Source: Sulfurisphaera tokodaii str. 7
GTDB taxonomy: Archaea > Thermoproteota > Thermoprotei_A > Sulfolobales > Sulfolobaceae
DNA: 64,000 nt
Direction: 5' to 3'
Assembly (NCBI RefSeq): GCF_000011205.1
Contig: NC_003106.2
Coordinates: forward strand, 434,001-498,000
The stretch's first letter is position 1, and each line of letters starts with the position of its first letter. The position numbers and the translations under genes are program-made. Below the pieces are notes generated by a model. That model did no database searches and was not told the origin of the DNA. It worked only from the letters and a program-made list of their open reading frames with translations. Below are positions 37,939-48,286 of the stretch, one piece after another.

Positions 37939-38470
37939 TTATATCACCTATGGTATGCTCAATAGTATATTTTATGTTTCTATAAACTAAAATTTCTTCC
38001 GTTGTTAGCTTGTCAAGTATTGTTTGGTCTGAAATTCCTAGAAATGCTAATTGTATTATTTTTCTTATTCTTATTGATATTATCTCATTTATAAGTTGCC
38101 TTGCTTTTCTTATTTGTTCTATTGCTTCTAGGTCATTTTTTAGCTTCAAATTGTCGATAAGCAAAAGAGCTCTATAGTAAAAATCTTTAGGTAATTTTAC
38201 TAATGACGCTGGTGTATTAATGTTTTGCCTTTCTTGGAATAAGATTCTACCCAATTCTTCTACTGAAACATAATCTAAAATTCTGACTATTGATTTTTTC
38301 TGTAACTCGTCTGCTAACCAAAGTTTTATTTCATCTTCGCTACCTTTAGTTAAACTAATTTCTTCGAAGCCATCATCAAAAGGTCCCCAATCATCCAATA
38401 CCATGATCTTCTTTTTGTTTAACAAGTTTAATTTTGATAAAGCTTTAAGTTGTACAGTAAGCATTGACAC
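37919..38470 (-). CDS. gins23: GINS complex subunit Gins23
   Basis: The 183-residue protein fits archaeal Gins23, which with Gins15, Cdc45-like protein and MCM forms the CMG-type helicase. It has a small beta domain at the N-terminus and a long helical domain (about residues 60-180), the order expected for the Psf2/Psf3 class. The call rests mainly on its position directly upstream of mcm with a 20-base overlap, as in S. solfataricus. It is divergent from the THUMP-domain gene. Confidence 0.84.
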   Translation of the reverse strand: MSMLTVQLKALSKLNLLNKKKIMVLDDWGPFDDGFEEISLTKGSEDEIKLWLADELQKKSIVRILDYVSVEELGRILFQERQNINTPASLVKLPKDFYYRALLLIDNLKLKNDLEAIEQIRKARQLINEIISIRIRKIIQLAFLGISDQTILDKLTTEEILVYRNIKYTIEHTIGDIIGYTTS

Positions 38471-38513
38471 AAAATAAAAATTAATCTAACAAAAAATAAA
38501 AGCATAGAGAGTA

Positions 38514-39017
38514 ATGGAAGAACCGAAGTTAATACTTACTGTGAAAAATAACAAGAATAATAAATGTATAATTGAGATCCTTAATAGGTTATACTTAAAA
38601 GATCTAAATTCAAAGGCAGAAGAAATAATAAAAAATGTTATACTAGTCTATACCTCATTAACTCCTATTATGGCATATGGATTGTTAATATCAGCACCTC
38701 CTTCTTGTTTAGCAAAAATATATCCTGTCGATTTAGTAATTCATTCAGTAAAAGAGCGAGAAATTATAGATAAAATAACAGAATTTTTAAAGAAAAATAT
38801 TCAATTTAAAACTTTTTATGTAGATTGTTATGATAGAGGTATTAAAATAAATTGCAGAGAGGTTGAAATAGGAATAGGTATAGGTCTTAGAGGATTTGCT
38901 AGTGTGGATTACAAGAACCCAGAGAAAGTGATTGTAGTTAACGTGATAAAGGACTCTACCTATATGTCGGTAATTAAAAAGGGTCAAGAAAAAGTTTCAG
39001 TTATCTCTCTCCGTTAA
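38514..39017 (+). CDS. THUMP-domain protein
   Basis: The second half of this 167-residue protein resembles a THUMP RNA-binding domain: KTFYVDCYDRGIKINCREVEIGIGIGL followed by VDYKNPEKVIVVNVIKDSTYMSVI, with the usual valine-rich strands. THUMP domains guide modification enzymes to tRNA. No catalytic domain is present, so it may act as a partner, like the Tan1 protein for N4-acetylcytidine. It lies between gins23 (divergent) and orc1. The promoter for orc1 starts inside its end. Confidence 0.7.
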   Translation: MEEPKLILTVKNNKNNKCIIEILNRLYLKDLNSKAEEIIKNVILVYTSLTPIMAYGLLISAPPSCLAKIYPVDLVIHSVKEREIIDKITEFLKKNIQFKTFYVDCYDRGIKINCREVEIGIGIGLRGFASVDYKNPEKVIVVNVIKDSTYMSVIKKGQEKVSVISLR

Positions 39018-39026
39018 AATATATAG
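38993..39026 (+). promoter_or_regulatory. orc1 promoter with ANTTTC-type motif
   Basis: AGTTTC at 38993-38998 fits the ANTTTC hexamer reported in promoters of DNA-damage-responsive genes in Sulfolobus islandicus. It lies 17 bases before the AT-rich TATA element AAAATATATAG (39016-39026). The predicted transcript start is near 39047. A six-base motif is common by chance; the position relative to the TATA box is the support. Confidence 0.45.
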
Positions 39027-39051
39027 TATTACCAGAATATTTTAGATTGAG

Positions 39052-40308
39052 GTGAAAGTTTTGGATGAGCTAAGAGATTTGGTTGAGGATGCAATTAAGG
39101 GCTCAACAGTATTCGAGAAAAGCAAAGTTTTAACACCAGATTATATTCCTAAGAACTTGCCTCACAGAGAAAAACAGATAAAGGAGTTAAGTATAAATTT
39201 CAGAGAAATTCTTTCAAACCCTGGGAGTACATCAGTTAGAGTAGTAATTTCTGGTAAGACTGGTACTGGTAAAACTGTTACGACAAAAAAGTTTGGAGAG
39301 CTTTTTAGTGAAATTGCAAAAGAGAAGGGGCTTAGAGTTGTTTATACTCATATAAATTGTCATAGACAAAGAACTCTTTACCTTATGCTAGTTGAAATTG
39401 CAAATCAGTTAAATTTGCAGATACCTAATAGAGGTTTATCATCACAAGAAACCTTTAAGTTAATATATGATTACCTAGAAAAAAGAAACATTCAACTAAT
39501 AATTACATTAGATGAATTTGATTATTTTGTAAGTACCTCACCAGTTGAAGACATTTATTTTCTAGTGAGGATATATGATGAACTTAACGCTTTAGTAAAA
39601 CGCATTCACTACATTTTCATTCTGAGAGAACTGACTAGTTTAGCAAGCTTAGACAAGAGTATAAAAGATCACGTGATAAAGAATGTTATAGAGTTTCCCC
39701 CGTATACTTCTGAGGAATTGTATGATATTTTAATGGATAGGATAGTAAATGAGAAAGCATTCAGAGAAGGAGCTGTCTTAGAAGAGACTGTAAGATTCAT
39801 TTCAGATATTTATGGTATTGATAAAGGTGGAAGTGGTAATGCAAGACTTGCGCTTGAAACACTAGAGCTTGCTGGCAAGATTGCGGATACGGAAGGTTCA
39901 TTATTAGTAACTATTGATCATGCTAAAAAGGCTAATTCAAAAATTAACCCTGAATTAAGTATAATCTTAGATACGATAAGAGATTTAGATTTACATCAAC
40001 TATTAGTAGTTAAGGCTATAATGAATTTACATAAAAAGGAAGGAGATGATTTCTTCTCAATGGGAAAAGTAGAAGAAGAATATAATATTGTAGCAAAAGA
40101 TCTAGGAGAAATACCTAGGAAACATACGCAAGTTTTTGAATATATAAGAAAGTTAAAATTAATGGGTTTAATAACAGCTAGGCAAAGCGGTAAAGGAATG
40201 CGAGGTAGAACAACTCTTATATCTCTTTCAGTTCCTATATCAGAAGAATTAGATAATCTAATTAATAATGAAATAAGGGATAGACTATTACAGCAAAAGA
40301 ACTATTAA
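39052..40308 (+). CDS. cdc6-2: Orc1/Cdc6 protein, probable Orc1-2 (Cdc6-2) type
   Basis: The 418-residue AAA+ protein has the Orc1/Cdc6 layout. Early residues YIPKNLPHREKQI precede Walker A SGKTGTGKT (67-75), Walker B ITLDEFDYF is near residue 148, the sensor region follows and there is a C-terminal winged helix. Its neighbourhood (mcm, gins23) is that of S. solfataricus Cdc6-2, whose S. islandicus counterpart Orc1-2 is a DNA-damage regulator rather than an initiator. The start is GTG at 39052 or, with the GGTGA Shine-Dalgarno at 39051, the TTG at 39061. No origin repeats are seen nearby. Confidence 0.9.
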   Translation: MKVLDELRDLVEDAIKGSTVFEKSKVLTPDYIPKNLPHREKQIKELSINFREILSNPGSTSVRVVISGKTGTGKTVTTKKFGELFSEIAKEKGLRVVYTHINCHRQRTLYLMLVEIANQLNLQIPNRGLSSQETFKLIYDYLEKRNIQLIITLDEFDYFVSTSPVEDIYFLVRIYDELNALVKRIHYIFILRELTSLASLDKSIKDHVIKNVIEFPPYTSEELYDILMDRIVNEKAFREGAVLEETVRFISDIYGIDKGGSGNARLALETLELAGKIADTEGSLLVTIDHAKKANSKINPELSIILDTIRDLDLHQLLVVKAIMNLHKKEGDDFFSMGKVEEEYNIVAKDLGEIPRKHTQVFEYIRKLKLMGLITARQSGKGMRGRTTLISLSVPISEELDNLINNEIRDRLLQQKNY

Positions 40309-40547
40309 ATCCTAGTATTTTAAAAATTCTTTATATTTTATTTAAGGAAGGAGAGATAAACATAAGTAAACTAGCTAAGGAAACTAAATTAAACTATTCT
40401 ACTTTACTTAAATATATTGAAATCTTAGAACAGAAGAAACTTATTGAAGTAATAAGAGGAGATAGAAGCAAAATAATCAGATTAAACTATGCTAATCCTA
40501 AAGTAATAATTTTAAAAAATTTGTTTGAGGAATTAGAAGATATATGA
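40287..40547 (+). CDS. Winged-helix protein lacking a canonical start codon
   Basis: An open frame from 40284 to the TGA at 40547 reads KELLNPSILKILYILFKEG, then ISKLAKETKLNYSTLLKYIEIL, then KKLIEVIRGDRSKIIRL. This is a full winged helix-turn-helix of about 80 residues. There is no ATG, GTG or TTG before it: a TAG at 40281 closes the frame and the first likely start is ATT at 40287, preceded by GGGA. It overlaps the end of orc1 and its stop is fused with the moaC start (ATGA). It is either a rare ATT start, a frameshift product of orc1 or a damaged gene. Confidence 0.62.
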   Translation: MTAKELLNPSILKILYILFKEGEINISKLAKETKLNYSTLLKYIEILEQKKLIEVIRGDRSKIIRLNYANPKVIILKNLFEELEDI

Positions 40548-40999
40548 CTGAAGCAAAAATAGTAGATATTTCATCTAAGGATATAGTTCTAAGGGAAGCT
40601 GTGGTAGAAGGTTATATAAAATTAAGAAAAGAAACAATAGAAAAAATTAAAAATAAAGAAGTTGAAAAAGGCGATGTAATTACTGTAGCTAAAACAGCTG
40701 GAATATTAGCTGCTAAAAAAACTCCAGAATTAATACCAATGTGTCACCCAATACCTTTAGAGTTTGTTGATGTAGAAATTAAAATTGAAGAAGAAGGATT
40801 AAGAGTAATAAGTACTGTTAAGGCTCATTATAAGACTGGTGTTGAAATGGAAGCACTAACCGCAACTTCAGTGGCTCTTCTTACTATTTGGGACATGGTT
40901 AAAAAGTATGAAAAAGATGAAAATGGACAGTATCCTTATACTGAGATAAAGTCAATTAGGGTTATTAATAAAATTAAGACTTACGACGATATGAAGTAG
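40544..40999 (+). CDS. moaC: Cyclic pyranopterin monophosphate synthase MoaC
   Basis: The 151-residue enzyme makes cyclic pyranopterin monophosphate in molybdenum/tungsten cofactor synthesis, acting with MoaA. The active-site motif [15 protein letters not shown] (about residues 66-80) and the [22 protein letters not shown] segment (near 104-125) are diagnostic. It starts at ATG 40544, overlapping the stop of the winged-helix ORF by four bases. Its end overlaps rfcL by 26 bases on the opposite strand. Confidence 0.96.
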   Translation: MTEAKIVDISSKDIVLREAVVEGYIKLRKETIEKIKNKEVEKGDVITVAKTAGILAAKKTPELIPMCHPIPLEFVDVEIKIEEEGLRVISTVKAHYKTGVEMEALTATSVALLTIWDMVKKYEKDENGQYPYTEIKSIRVINKIKTYDDMK

Positions 41000-42296
41000 T
41001 TCTTCTTTTACTTGGTTCTTTTTTCTCTGGTTCTTCTATTTCCACTTTACTTCCTTCGTAGAATGAAGAAATTAACTTAATAACATCTTTTTCTTTTTCG
41101 GTAAGTTCGAGCTCCTTATCTAGTTTTTCCTGGTATTTTCTGTAATATATTATAAAAGCTGGTAGAAAATCATTAAGAGTTTTATCTTTTGAGGCATGTA
41201 TAGCCTGGCCTATCTTTCTTAGTAATGTATCTAAAGCGTCTCTAATTTCTTTAGTTTTAGCTAACTGTTGAATGTACTGAGGAAACTGATACTTGACCCA
41301 CTTAGCCTTATATGTAGGCTTTTTCTTCTCTAAGGAGGCAAAAGCTATACCAGGCCCCATTAGATCAAACGTATAGGATAAAAGATCCCACCCAACTAAT
41401 TTAGATCTTGTTAAAAATAATGAAGCTCTTGATAAAGCATCATATGCTCTCCATACATCTTCTAAATTATCATATTGCAATGGTATATTTTCATCTAACC
41501 ATCTCATTAAAAGTTCGTAATCTATCTGAGTATCTGTTACTGCGCTTTTAGCTTGCCAGTAATATTTAGCCCAAAATACACCTCTTAATGCTTCAAAAGG
41601 ATCTAATTCTCTATCTTTTCTCCTAACTAAATTTTTAGCCATATCTAATGTTACTCTACCATAACCTTCTGCAACCCCTTGTAACATGTTTATAGCATAT
41701 CTAGCGTCTCCCTCTGACTGTTCAATTATAAAATCTAATGCTTCATCCTCACATGTAATCTTTTCTGCTTCACATATTTTCTTAAGTATTCTCTTTAATG
41801 GGTATTTAGTTAACCTTTTTAATTCTATCATTTTTACAGCATTTCTTAAAGGTCTTAAGGAAGGGTCCCAAGGATCGTTAGCTGTTAAAATTATTGGGTA
41901 TTTAGTTTTATTAATAAGTTCTAGAATAGCATCAATTGCACCAGCATCAGCTCTTGCATTCAAACCATCAACCTCATCTAAAAGTATTAATTTTCCCTTA
42001 ATCCCGAAGATTGTCCCTGTTATAGAAGCTCGTTCAGCCATAGTTCTGATATCATTTAAATTTCTTGAATCACTAGCATTCATTTCAAATAATTCGAGTT
42101 TATAATCTCTAGCTAGTGCTTCAGCTAACGTTGTCTTTCCAACTCCGGGAGGTCCATAGAGCAATACGGCCTTATAATTAGGTTTTCCCTTTAACCAACT
42201 TTCTATCCATTCCACTAGTTCTTTTTTAGCATCTTCTTCGTTCTCTACTTCATTTAGAGTCTTTGGCCTATATTTTAGAAACCATTGTAGTGGCAA
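40974..42296 (-). CDS. rfcL: Replication factor C large subunit
   Basis: The 440-residue clamp-loader subunit opens the PCNA ring with four RfcS copies. It has Walker [13 protein letters not shown] (45-56), Walker B LLDEVDGL (about 104) and a C-terminal helical collar domain. The end is rich in charged residues ([18 protein letters not shown]) with no clear PIP box. It lies one base after rfcS on the same strand, giving coordinated synthesis of the 1:4 complex. Confidence 0.96.
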   Translation of the reverse strand: MPLQWFLKYRPKTLNEVENEEDAKKELVEWIESWLKGKPNYKAVLLYGPPGVGKTTLAEALARDYKLELFEMNASDSRNLNDIRTMAERASITGTIFGIKGKLILLDEVDGLNARADAGAIDAILELINKTKYPIILTANDPWDPSLRPLRNAVKMIELKRLTKYPLKRILKKICEAEKITCEDEALDFIIEQSEGDARYAINMLQGVAEGYGRVTLDMAKNLVRRKDRELDPFEALRGVFWAKYYWQAKSAVTDTQIDYELLMRWLDENIPLQYDNLEDVWRAYDALSRASLFLTRSKLVGWDLLSYTFDLMGPGIAFASLEKKKPTYKAKWVKYQFPQYIQQLAKTKEIRDALDTLLRKIGQAIHASKDKTLNDFLPAFIIYYRKYQEKLDKELELTEKEKDVIKLISSFYEGSKVEIEEPEKKEPSKRRTTSYRRKS

Positions 42297-42297
42297 T

Positions 42298-43281
<984 letters not shown>

Positions 43282-43327
43282 GAAATTTACCCTTACATAT
43301 ATTATTCTAAAAAGATAGTTAAAAGGG

Positions 43328-43777
43328 CTACTTCCTTTTATACTTACCCATAATTACTCCTTGATCAATTATATGTCCTTTCATTAAATTCTTAAGCTCA
43401 TCTGCAGTTATTCTTGATCGTTCTGGCAGTTCTGTATCAAGAGCATATACATAGAAGTAATATCTATGAGGAGGATGAGTTCTAGGAGGACATGGTCCTC
43501 CATAACCTATTTTTCCAAAATCATTTTCACCTTGAATACCAAATTCAGTTTTTTCAACTTTTTTTATATTTTCTGGTAATTTTGTTCCTTTTATATTATA
43601 TATAATCCAATGTATAAAAATACCTCCAGGTGCATCCGGATCTTCTACTATTAAGGCATAGCTTTTTGCATTTTGAACCTTATCCCACTCTATCTCTGGA
43701 GATATATCCTCTCCGTCACAAGTGTACCTTACTGGAATAAAATCTTCATTCTTAAAAGCTGAGGACTTTACATTCAT
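43328..43777 (-). CDS. YbhB/YbcL-type phosphatidylethanolamine-binding protein (PEBP)
   Basis: The 149-residue protein has the PEBP/Raf-kinase-inhibitor-like pattern: VRYTCDGEDISPEIEW near residue 17, VEDPDAPGGIFIHWIIYNI (about 46-64) and GPCPPRTHPPHRYYFYVYALD (about 93-113), where the histidines line a ligand pocket. The archaeal and bacterial members bind anions or phosphorylated ligands; the role is unknown. It is a single gene between rfcS and the proteasome beta subunit, on the same strand as both. Confidence 0.92.
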   Translation of the reverse strand: MNVKSSAFKNEDFIPVRYTCDGEDISPEIEWDKVQNAKSYALIVEDPDAPGGIFIHWIIYNIKGTKLPENIKKVEKTEFGIQGENDFGKIGYGGPCPPRTHPPHRYYFYVYALDTELPERSRITADELKNLMKGHIIDQGVIMGKYKRK

Positions 43778-43809
43778 AATTATAAATTCCTAGAAAGGAA
43801 TAAAAACTT

Positions 43810-44433
43810 TTAGATTTTTCTTTGAGGATAATATTCTTTTTCCTCATGTCCATTTTTAGTTATCTTACTCACTATTACTCCAGTCCCAGTATAGGGATCT
43901 CTTTTTATAGATGAGAAGATTGCTCTTCTAGCTAAGTCAGCAGCTTCATCTAATGTCATATCTGGCCTATATTCATCTTCAATTACGCCTATAGCTTCTA
44001 CTGAACCAGAACCCGTCGCAGTATAATCCTCTTCTGTTATATCGCCTACATAATCAAGATTATATAATCTTGGCTGCTCATCTACACCACCTATTAATAT
44101 TTGAACTATATAAGGAAGATACTTAGAAAATGATAACATATTAGCTAAATATGTAGCTAACGCTTTGATTGTAATTGGTCTCATCCCCGTTATTAGGTTA
44201 TAATGATATATATTCTTTAGCAAATCATATATAAACTGTAAATCAGCTACACTACCGGCTGTAGTAATACCTATATTTGGTGCAACATAGAGGACTTTTC
44301 TTACATACTTATGTGCTACATACATTCCAGCACTTGCTCTTCTATCAGCAGCTAATACTACTCCATCTTTTACTTTTATTCCAACCGTGGTAGTTCCGGT
44401 TTTTAAAATCTTTAACTTATTATTAGTCTCCAT
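43810..44433 (-). CDS. psmB: Proteasome subunit beta, catalytic type
   Basis: The precursor has a short propeptide ending LKTG, followed by the mature N-terminal threonine in [11 protein letters not shown], so this is the active beta subunit of the 20S proteasome. Lys33-equivalent is in [12 protein letters not shown] and the [14 protein letters not shown] motif is typical. I start it at ATG 44433 (METNNKL). An in-frame ATG at 44472 would add 13 residues lying over the amidase end. The alpha subunit is encoded at 18276-19004. Confidence 0.94.
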   Translation of the reverse strand: METNNKLKILKTGTTTVGIKVKDGVVLAADRRASAGMYVAHKYVRKVLYVAPNIGITTAGSVADLQFIYDLLKNIYHYNLITGMRPITIKALATYLANMLSFSKYLPYIVQILIGGVDEQPRLYNLDYVGDITEEDYTATGSGSVEAIGVIEDEYRPDMTLDEAADLARRAIFSSIKRDPYTGTGVIVSKITKNGHEEKEYYPQRKI

Positions 44434-44452
44434 CAAAACAAATTGTGTAAAA

Positions 44453-45643
44453 CTACTTAATAAAACCAACAATTCCCATTATTTCCTCTGCAATATCTAA
44501 AACAGTTCCATCTTTATAGGGCTCTCCGCTAATCATTAACCCCACAGGTAAATCATTTAGCTTAGTTACTGGAATTGAGATTGATGGAGCTCCTAAAGTA
44601 TTAAATATTTCGGTATTAGCAATTAAAGAGTCTCTATATTTTAGTTCATTCCCTATTACTTCTTGAATCTTAGGTGCGACAATTCTTGTTGTAGGTGAAA
44701 TTAATGCATCTATTTTTTTAAAGATAGAGAAGTATTCCTCTAACAATACTTTTCTAATTCTTAAAGAGTTGACGTAATCTGTAGCCAAAATTTTGAAGCC
44801 TTCTTCGATTAATTTTCTAACATCAGACGAATACAAGTCTTTATATTTATCGTAATATTTCATATGATAAGATGAAGCTTCTGCTAAAGCAATAGTTTTT
44901 CTTACAATTCTAGAATGTTTAATCAGAAGTTCATTCTCTATCTGTACTAAATCAAAATAGGATGAAAGTTTATTTATTACTGGTTCTAAGGCCTTAGAAG
45001 TTTCATAATCTCCAAATAGGAATAATCCTAACGTAGGCCTTCTCTTAGAGTATGATATAAAAGGAATTTTATTTTCAGCAAGAGCTTCAATAGTTCTTCT
45101 TATTAATGAGATATCTTTTGCTAAGAAACCTATAGTGTCAAATGTCCAACTGAAAGGAATTACGCCATCAGTAGGTATAATTCCGTAGGTTGGCTTAAAA
45201 CCTATGACTCCACATAATGATGCTGGAATTCTTACAGACCCTCCAGTATCTGTTCCTATACCAACATCAACTAAACCTAATGCTACTGCCACTGCTGATC
45301 CTCCACTAGATCCTCCACTTATTCTCTCTGGATCATAGGGATTTTTTGCTGGTCCAATTAGAGATGAGGTATTAGTAGCACCAATAGCAAATTCATGAGT
45401 ATTAGTTTTTCCTATTATCTCTCCTCCTTCAGCTAATATTTTATCAACAATATATGCGTTCTCACTAGGTATGAAATCTTTTAATATTTTTGAACCAGCA
45501 GTTGTTCTTACACCTTTAGTTAAAATGATATCTTTTATTCCGAATTTTAGGTCTCTTAGTTTACCTTTATCTCTATATTTCATTCTGCTTATTGTGATGA
45601 AAATATTGTATTTTGTATTTAATTCTTCTAATGACATCTTCAT
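44453..45643 (-). CDS. Amidase signature family enzyme
   Basis: The 396-residue protein is an amidase-signature hydrolase. The catalytic Ser-cisSer-Lys triad is represented by [11 protein letters not shown] (K near residue 28), [14 protein letters not shown] (about 110-123) and [13 protein letters not shown] (about 130-142). It is shorter than GatA, lacks GatB/GatC neighbours and has a short N-terminus, so it is more likely a stand-alone amidase. The start may be ATG 45643 or 45637. It ends 20 bp before the psmB start. Confidence 0.86.
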   Translation of the reverse strand: MKMSLEELNTKYNIFITISRMKYRDKGKLRDLKFGIKDIILTKGVRTTAGSKILKDFIPSENAYIVDKILAEGGEIIGKTNTHEFAIGATNTSSLIGPAKNPYDPERISGGSSGGSAVAVALGLVDVGIGTDTGGSVRIPASLCGVIGFKPTYGIIPTDGVIPFSWTFDTIGFLAKDISLIRRTIEALAENKIPFISYSKRRPTLGLFLFGDYETSKALEPVINKLSSYFDLVQIENELLIKHSRIVRKTIALAEASSYHMKYYDKYKDLYSSDVRKLIEEGFKILATDYVNSLRIRKVLLEEYFSIFKKIDALISPTTRIVAPKIQEVIGNELKYRDSLIANTEIFNTLGAPSISIPVTKLNDLPVGLMISGEPYKDGTVLDIAEEIMGIVGFIK

Positions 45644-45663
45644 TCACGCAGAATAAAGGCTCA

Positions 45664-46095
45664 TTAAGTCTTTCTAAGATGTAATCTTCTAAGTTCATCA
45701 AGGATTACCTTTATAAAATTTTCCAATTCCCACCTATTAACGTTTCTTTCTTTAGCAATATTAAAGACTATTTCCTCAACTCTTTCATAACTTTTATACT
45801 CTTCATTTAGTTTCCTCCAAGGTATTCCTTTTAATGCACTAGAAAACTTCTCATTAAAAGATAGTTTTTTCAACAACATTAAACAAGCTATTATAGGATA
45901 TCCCACGTAATTTCGATAAACAGTACCATTATCATTACTATTAACGAGATCTCCTTTGATAATAACTTTATAAATTCTATCACCTTCTGAGGAAATTACT
46001 TCACATTCATTCTCGTTAATAACTTTAACTCTACCATCAGCTATAGCACCTAAAGCTTCAAGTACTTTTATTCGTGGAGGATTTTTTAAATACAT
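45664..46095 (-). CDS. Conserved hypothetical protein (143 residues)
   Basis: I do not recognise this protein. It has an N-terminal region PPRIKVLEALGAIADGRV (about residues 6-23) that looks structured, strands around NECEVISSEGDRIYKVIIKG, a hydrophobic helix YVGYPIIACLMLLKKL and a helical charged C-terminus. The ATG at 46095 has the divergent acryloyl-CoA reductase gene 70 bp away. It is followed 20 bp later by the amidase gene on the same strand. Confidence 0.62.
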   Translation of the reverse strand: MYLKNPPRIKVLEALGAIADGRVKVINENECEVISSEGDRIYKVIIKGDLVNSNDNGTVYRNYVGYPIIACLMLLKKLSFNEKFSSALKGIPWRKLNEEYKSYERVEEIVFNIAKERNVNRWELENFIKVILDELRRLHLRKT

Positions 46096-46135
46096 AATTA
46101 TAAAATCGAGCGTAAGGTAATAAGCTAATAAAAAA

Positions 46136-46141
46136 TTTATA
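46136..46141 (+). promoter_or_regulatory. TATA box of acryloyl-CoA reductase gene
   Basis: TTTATA is centred 27 bases before the A of the ATG at 46166, with an A-rich run upstream that could serve as BRE. The spacing implies a leaderless transcript. It is also within the 70 bp divergent region shared with the 143-residue protein gene. Confidence 0.55.
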
Positions 46142-46165
46142 CTATTTAAACAGTATAAGCAATAA

Positions 46166-47170
46166 ATGAAAGCAATTGTAGTTCCAGGACCTAAGCAAGG
46201 GTATAAACTTGAAGAGGTACCTGATCCTAAGCCGGGAAAAGATGAAGTAATAATTAGGGTAGATAGAGCTGCTCTTTGTTATAGAGATTTGCTTCAACTA
46301 CAAGGATATTATCCAAGAATGAAATACCCAGTTATACTAGGGCATGAAGTTGTAGGAACCATAGAAGAAGTCGGAGAAAATATAAAGGGATTTGAAGTAG
46401 GTGATAAAGTAATTTCTTTATTATATGCACCAGATGGTACATGCGAATATTGCCAAATAGGTGAGGAAGCATATTGTCATCATAGGTTAGGCTACTCAGA
46501 AGAGCTAGACGGATTTTTTGCAGAGAAAGCTAAAATTAAAGTAACTAGCTTAGTAAAGGTTCCAAAAGGTACCCCAGATGAGGGAGCAGTACTTGTACCT
46601 TGTGTAACCGGAATGATATATAGAGGTATTAGAAGGGCTGGTGGTATACGTAAAGGGGAGCTAGTGTTAGTTACTGGTGCCAGTGGTGGAGTAGGAATAC
46701 ATGCAATTCAAGTTGCTAAGGCCTTAGGTGCTAAAGTTATAGGGGTAACAACATCAGAAGAAAAAGCAAAGATAATTAAGCAGTATGCGGATTATGTCAT
46801 CGTTGGTACAAAGTTTTCTGAAGAAGCAAAGAAGATAGGTGATGTTACTTTAGTTATTGATACTGTGGGTACTCCTACTTTCGATGAAAGCTTAAAGTCA
46901 TTGTGGATGGGCGGAAGGATTGTTCAAATAGGGAATGTCGACCCTTCTCAAATCTATAATTTAAGATTGGGCTACATAATATTAAAAGATTTAAAGATAG
47001 TTGGTCATGCCTCAGCTACCAAAAAAGATGCTGAAGATACACTAAAATTAACACAAGAGGGAAAAATTAAACCAGTTATTGCAGGAACAGTCAGTCTTGA
47101 AAATATTGATGAAGGTTATAAAATGATAAAGGATAAGAATAAAGTAGGCAAAGTCTTAGTAAAACCATAA
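46166..47170 (+). CDS. Acryloyl-CoA reductase (NADPH), ST0480 type
   Basis: The 334-residue zinc-type MDR enzyme has ALCYRDLLQLQG, the GHEVVGTIEEVG metal-site motif, a structural-zinc-like loop CEYCQIGEEAYC (about residues 92-103) and the Rossmann motif GASGGVGIHAI (about 171-181). From memory it equals S. tokodaii acryloyl-CoA reductase, which makes propionyl-CoA in the 3-hydroxypropionate/4-hydroxybutyrate carbon-fixation cycle. Generic alcohol dehydrogenases are the alternative, but overall identity supports the named enzyme. Transcription starts from a leaderless promoter. Confidence 0.92.
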   Translation: MKAIVVPGPKQGYKLEEVPDPKPGKDEVIIRVDRAALCYRDLLQLQGYYPRMKYPVILGHEVVGTIEEVGENIKGFEVGDKVISLLYAPDGTCEYCQIGEEAYCHHRLGYSEELDGFFAEKAKIKVTSLVKVPKGTPDEGAVLVPCVTGMIYRGIRRAGGIRKGELVLVTGASGGVGIHAIQVAKALGAKVIGVTTSEEKAKIIKQYADYVIVGTKFSEEAKKIGDVTLVIDTVGTPTFDESLKSLWMGGRIVQIGNVDPSQIYNLRLGYIILKDLKIVGHASATKKDAEDTLKLTQEGKIKPVIAGTVSLENIDEGYKMIKDKNKVGKVLVKP

Positions 47171-47195
47171 AATTTTAACTGAATATGATACTACT

Positions 47196-47807
47196 GTGAA
47201 GTTAAAATTTTCCTCTATTGAAATAAAAAGTGATCTACTTCCTCATAGTGAGAATGATACAAACCAATATAAGGAAATAGCTGGTTATATTTTAGATGCG
47301 GCTTCAGGAAGTCCTTATCTTGACGTGGAGATAGATGATAAAATACTTTATTTTTCCACAATATTTACTACTAAATTAATTGAGGGAATAATTGATAATA
47401 TATATTCATACGCGTATAGTCGTAAAGGTGCCAAATACTTGTCTGGAGACGCTTCCATGAGTATAAGTGAAGCCATAACTTATGCTACTTTTAATACCTT
47501 ATATAATGTTAAATTTACTAATATTATTCCTTTTAGAAGTGTAAAATATCTTGGAACAATAGCTGATGCTATGATTGATCTAACTAGAGAAGAAAAACTT
47601 AGGAAGAGCATAGGGGCAGAAGGTGGCCTATTATTTATTAACATAAGATCTTCGATGAATCCGAGAACATATTATATATTAGACAAAATAACTAAAAGCC
47701 TAATGAACATAGAGATTGTTAGATATCCTAATAATTATGGAGTACTGTCACTTATAACTAGAGAAGATGAAAACCTAAAAGAAACTTTCATCTATATAAA
47801 ACCGTGA
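47196..47807 (+). CDS. Hypothetical protein (203 residues)
   Basis: No family is recognised. The protein is soluble-looking with alternating strands and helices, for example KLKFSSIEIKSDLLP at the start, FTTKLIEGIIDNIYSYAYSR and the later GAEGGLLFINIRSS. It starts with GTG at 47196, 25 bp after the acryloyl-CoA reductase stop, and its end overlaps the next gene by four bases (GTGA). The two genes probably form a pair. Confidence 0.65.
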   Translation: MKLKFSSIEIKSDLLPHSENDTNQYKEIAGYILDAASGSPYLDVEIDDKILYFSTIFTTKLIEGIIDNIYSYAYSRKGAKYLSGDASMSISEAITYATFNTLYNVKFTNIIPFRSVKYLGTIADAMIDLTREEKLRKSIGAEGGLLFINIRSSMNPRTYYILDKITKSLMNIEIVRYPNNYGVLSLITREDENLKETFIYIKP

Positions 47808-48286
47808 TACAAATGGATTGTGAAAAAATTTCCCTAGCACTTATATATTTATGGATAGGAGAATCTAATGACGCTAAAGATATTGCAAAAAATTGCATAG
47901 AAACTCTTAGAGATTCTATCACTGATATAAGAGAAAAGATTAAAGAAGTAAAGATTAAAGTGGAAGACGAATACCTTTTGCCATATTATCTTAGAAATGA
48001 AGGGATAAATAGTGATGATCTTGTAAAATTAGGATTGTATGAATTAGCAAGAAGAATTCAATTATTTTCTGGAGATTTAAAAAGTAAGGAGTATAATAGT
48101 ATAAAATATAGTATTATTAACAATGGTTATAAAGTTGTAATAAAGGGATTTTGTAAAGATTGTAACGGATATAAATTTAAGGAATTAAAAAATGGTTTTA
48201 TAGTTCAATTAGATGGATTAATTTATGGAGAGGTTATAGGAAATATTAGAGAAGAGGATTTGATAAAAGAAATAAAATCATTATAG
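47804..48286 (+). CDS. Hypothetical protein with CxxC motif (160 residues)
   Basis: The protein begins with an alpha-helical half (SLALIYLWIGESNDAKDIA, a repeat-like helix pair) and has a C-terminal beta-rich part with FCKDCNGYKFK, a CxxC that could bind metal. I do not recognise a family. The start is GTG 47804, overlapping the previous gene, or ATG 47813. The following 267 bp up to tRNA-Leu(GAG) are AT-rich and without genes. Confidence 0.63.
   Translation: MIQMDCEKISLALIYLWIGESNDAKDIAKNCIETLRDSITDIREKIKEVKIKVEDEYLLPYYLRNEGINSDDLVKLGLYELARRIQLFSGDLKSKEYNSIKYSIINNGYKVVIKGFCKDCNGYKFKELKNGFIVQLDGLIYGEVIGNIREEDLIKEIKSL

Noticed and set aside
39000-40600. Replication origin next to the Orc1-type gene
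   Set aside because: I see no origin recognition box repeats and no unusually AT-rich unwinding region; the gene belongs to the Cdc6-2 neighbourhood, which is not an origin in S. solfataricus.
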